Assembly (NCBI GenBank): GCA_031289515.1
Contig: JAITPH010000106.1
Location: 1 to 5,040, forward strand
DNA from: Tannerella sp.
GTDB lineage: Bacteria; Bacteroidota; Bacteroidia; Bacteroidales; Tannerellaceae
DNA: 5,040 nt
Direction: 5' to 3'
The position numbers and the translations under genes were made by a program. Within the stretch, counting starts at the first letter, position 1; every line of letters starts with the position of its first letter. The notes under the pieces are model-generated. The model saw only the letters and a list, made by a program, of their open reading frames with translations, was not told the DNA's origin and made no database searches. Below, in pieces: positions 5,032 through 5,040 of this stretch.

Positions 5032-5040
5032 ATGATCAAG
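5032..5040 (+). CDS. Start of a downstream gene, probably the ABC permease (only 3 codons in window)
   Basis: ATG ATC AAG (Met-Ile-Lys) begins 6 nt after the ATPase stop codon and runs off the window end. Such tight spacing is typical of translational coupling. In Bacteroidota, the gene after an adaptor plus a LolD/MacB-type ATPase is usually an FtsX/MacB-type permease, and MIK is a common start for these. With three codons the identity is an inference from context only. Confidence 0.45.

Overview
The window looks like a chromosomal segment from a member of the Bacteroidales (phylum Bacteroidota). Four things point there. The proteins read as Bacteroides-type ThrRS, IF3, L35 and L20. Most genes lack a Shine-Dalgarno sequence and have A/T-rich leaders. 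A perfect TAnnTTTG -7 promoter element precedes a small RNA gene. That RNA sits directly after rplT, which is the usual home of the Bacteroidales-1 / 6S-like RNA. All assignments come from reading the sequence; no database search was run.

Layout, all on the + strand. Positions 2-1339 hold the C-terminal two thirds of threonyl-tRNA synthetase (thrS, cut by the window edge). Next come infC (IF3, 1391-1966), rpmI (L35, 2000-2197) and rplT (L20, 2297-2644), the classic translation cluster. The infC leader has a strong AGGAGG that is too far from the ATG but close to two in-frame ATT codons. The rpmI-rplT gap folds into a long bulged hairpin (2232-2279), a good candidate for an L20 autoregulatory site. 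The 436 bases between rplT and the next gene are not empty. They hold a Bacteroidetes-type promoter (2691-2722), a roughly 240-nt structured RNA with a rod-like fold (about 2727-2964) ending in a strong intrinsic terminator, then three 10-bp-phased half-sites (2973-3002) and a sigma-54-like -24/-12 promoter (3043-3058).

That last promoter faces an export operon: a membrane-anchored HlyD/MacA-type periplasmic adaptor (3081-4331), a MacB/LolD-type ABC ATPase (4360-5025), and the first three codons of a further gene at 5032, probably the FtsX/MacB-type permease. Together these would form an inner-membrane ABC pump with a periplasmic adaptor, probably joined to a TolC-like outer-membrane channel outside the window. 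Its cargo cannot be read from the sequence.

The protein-coding genes are ordinary. The most interesting signals are non-coding: the putative L20 operator, the 6S-like RNA, the sigma-54 promoter with phased upstream sites, and the possible non-AUG start of infC.
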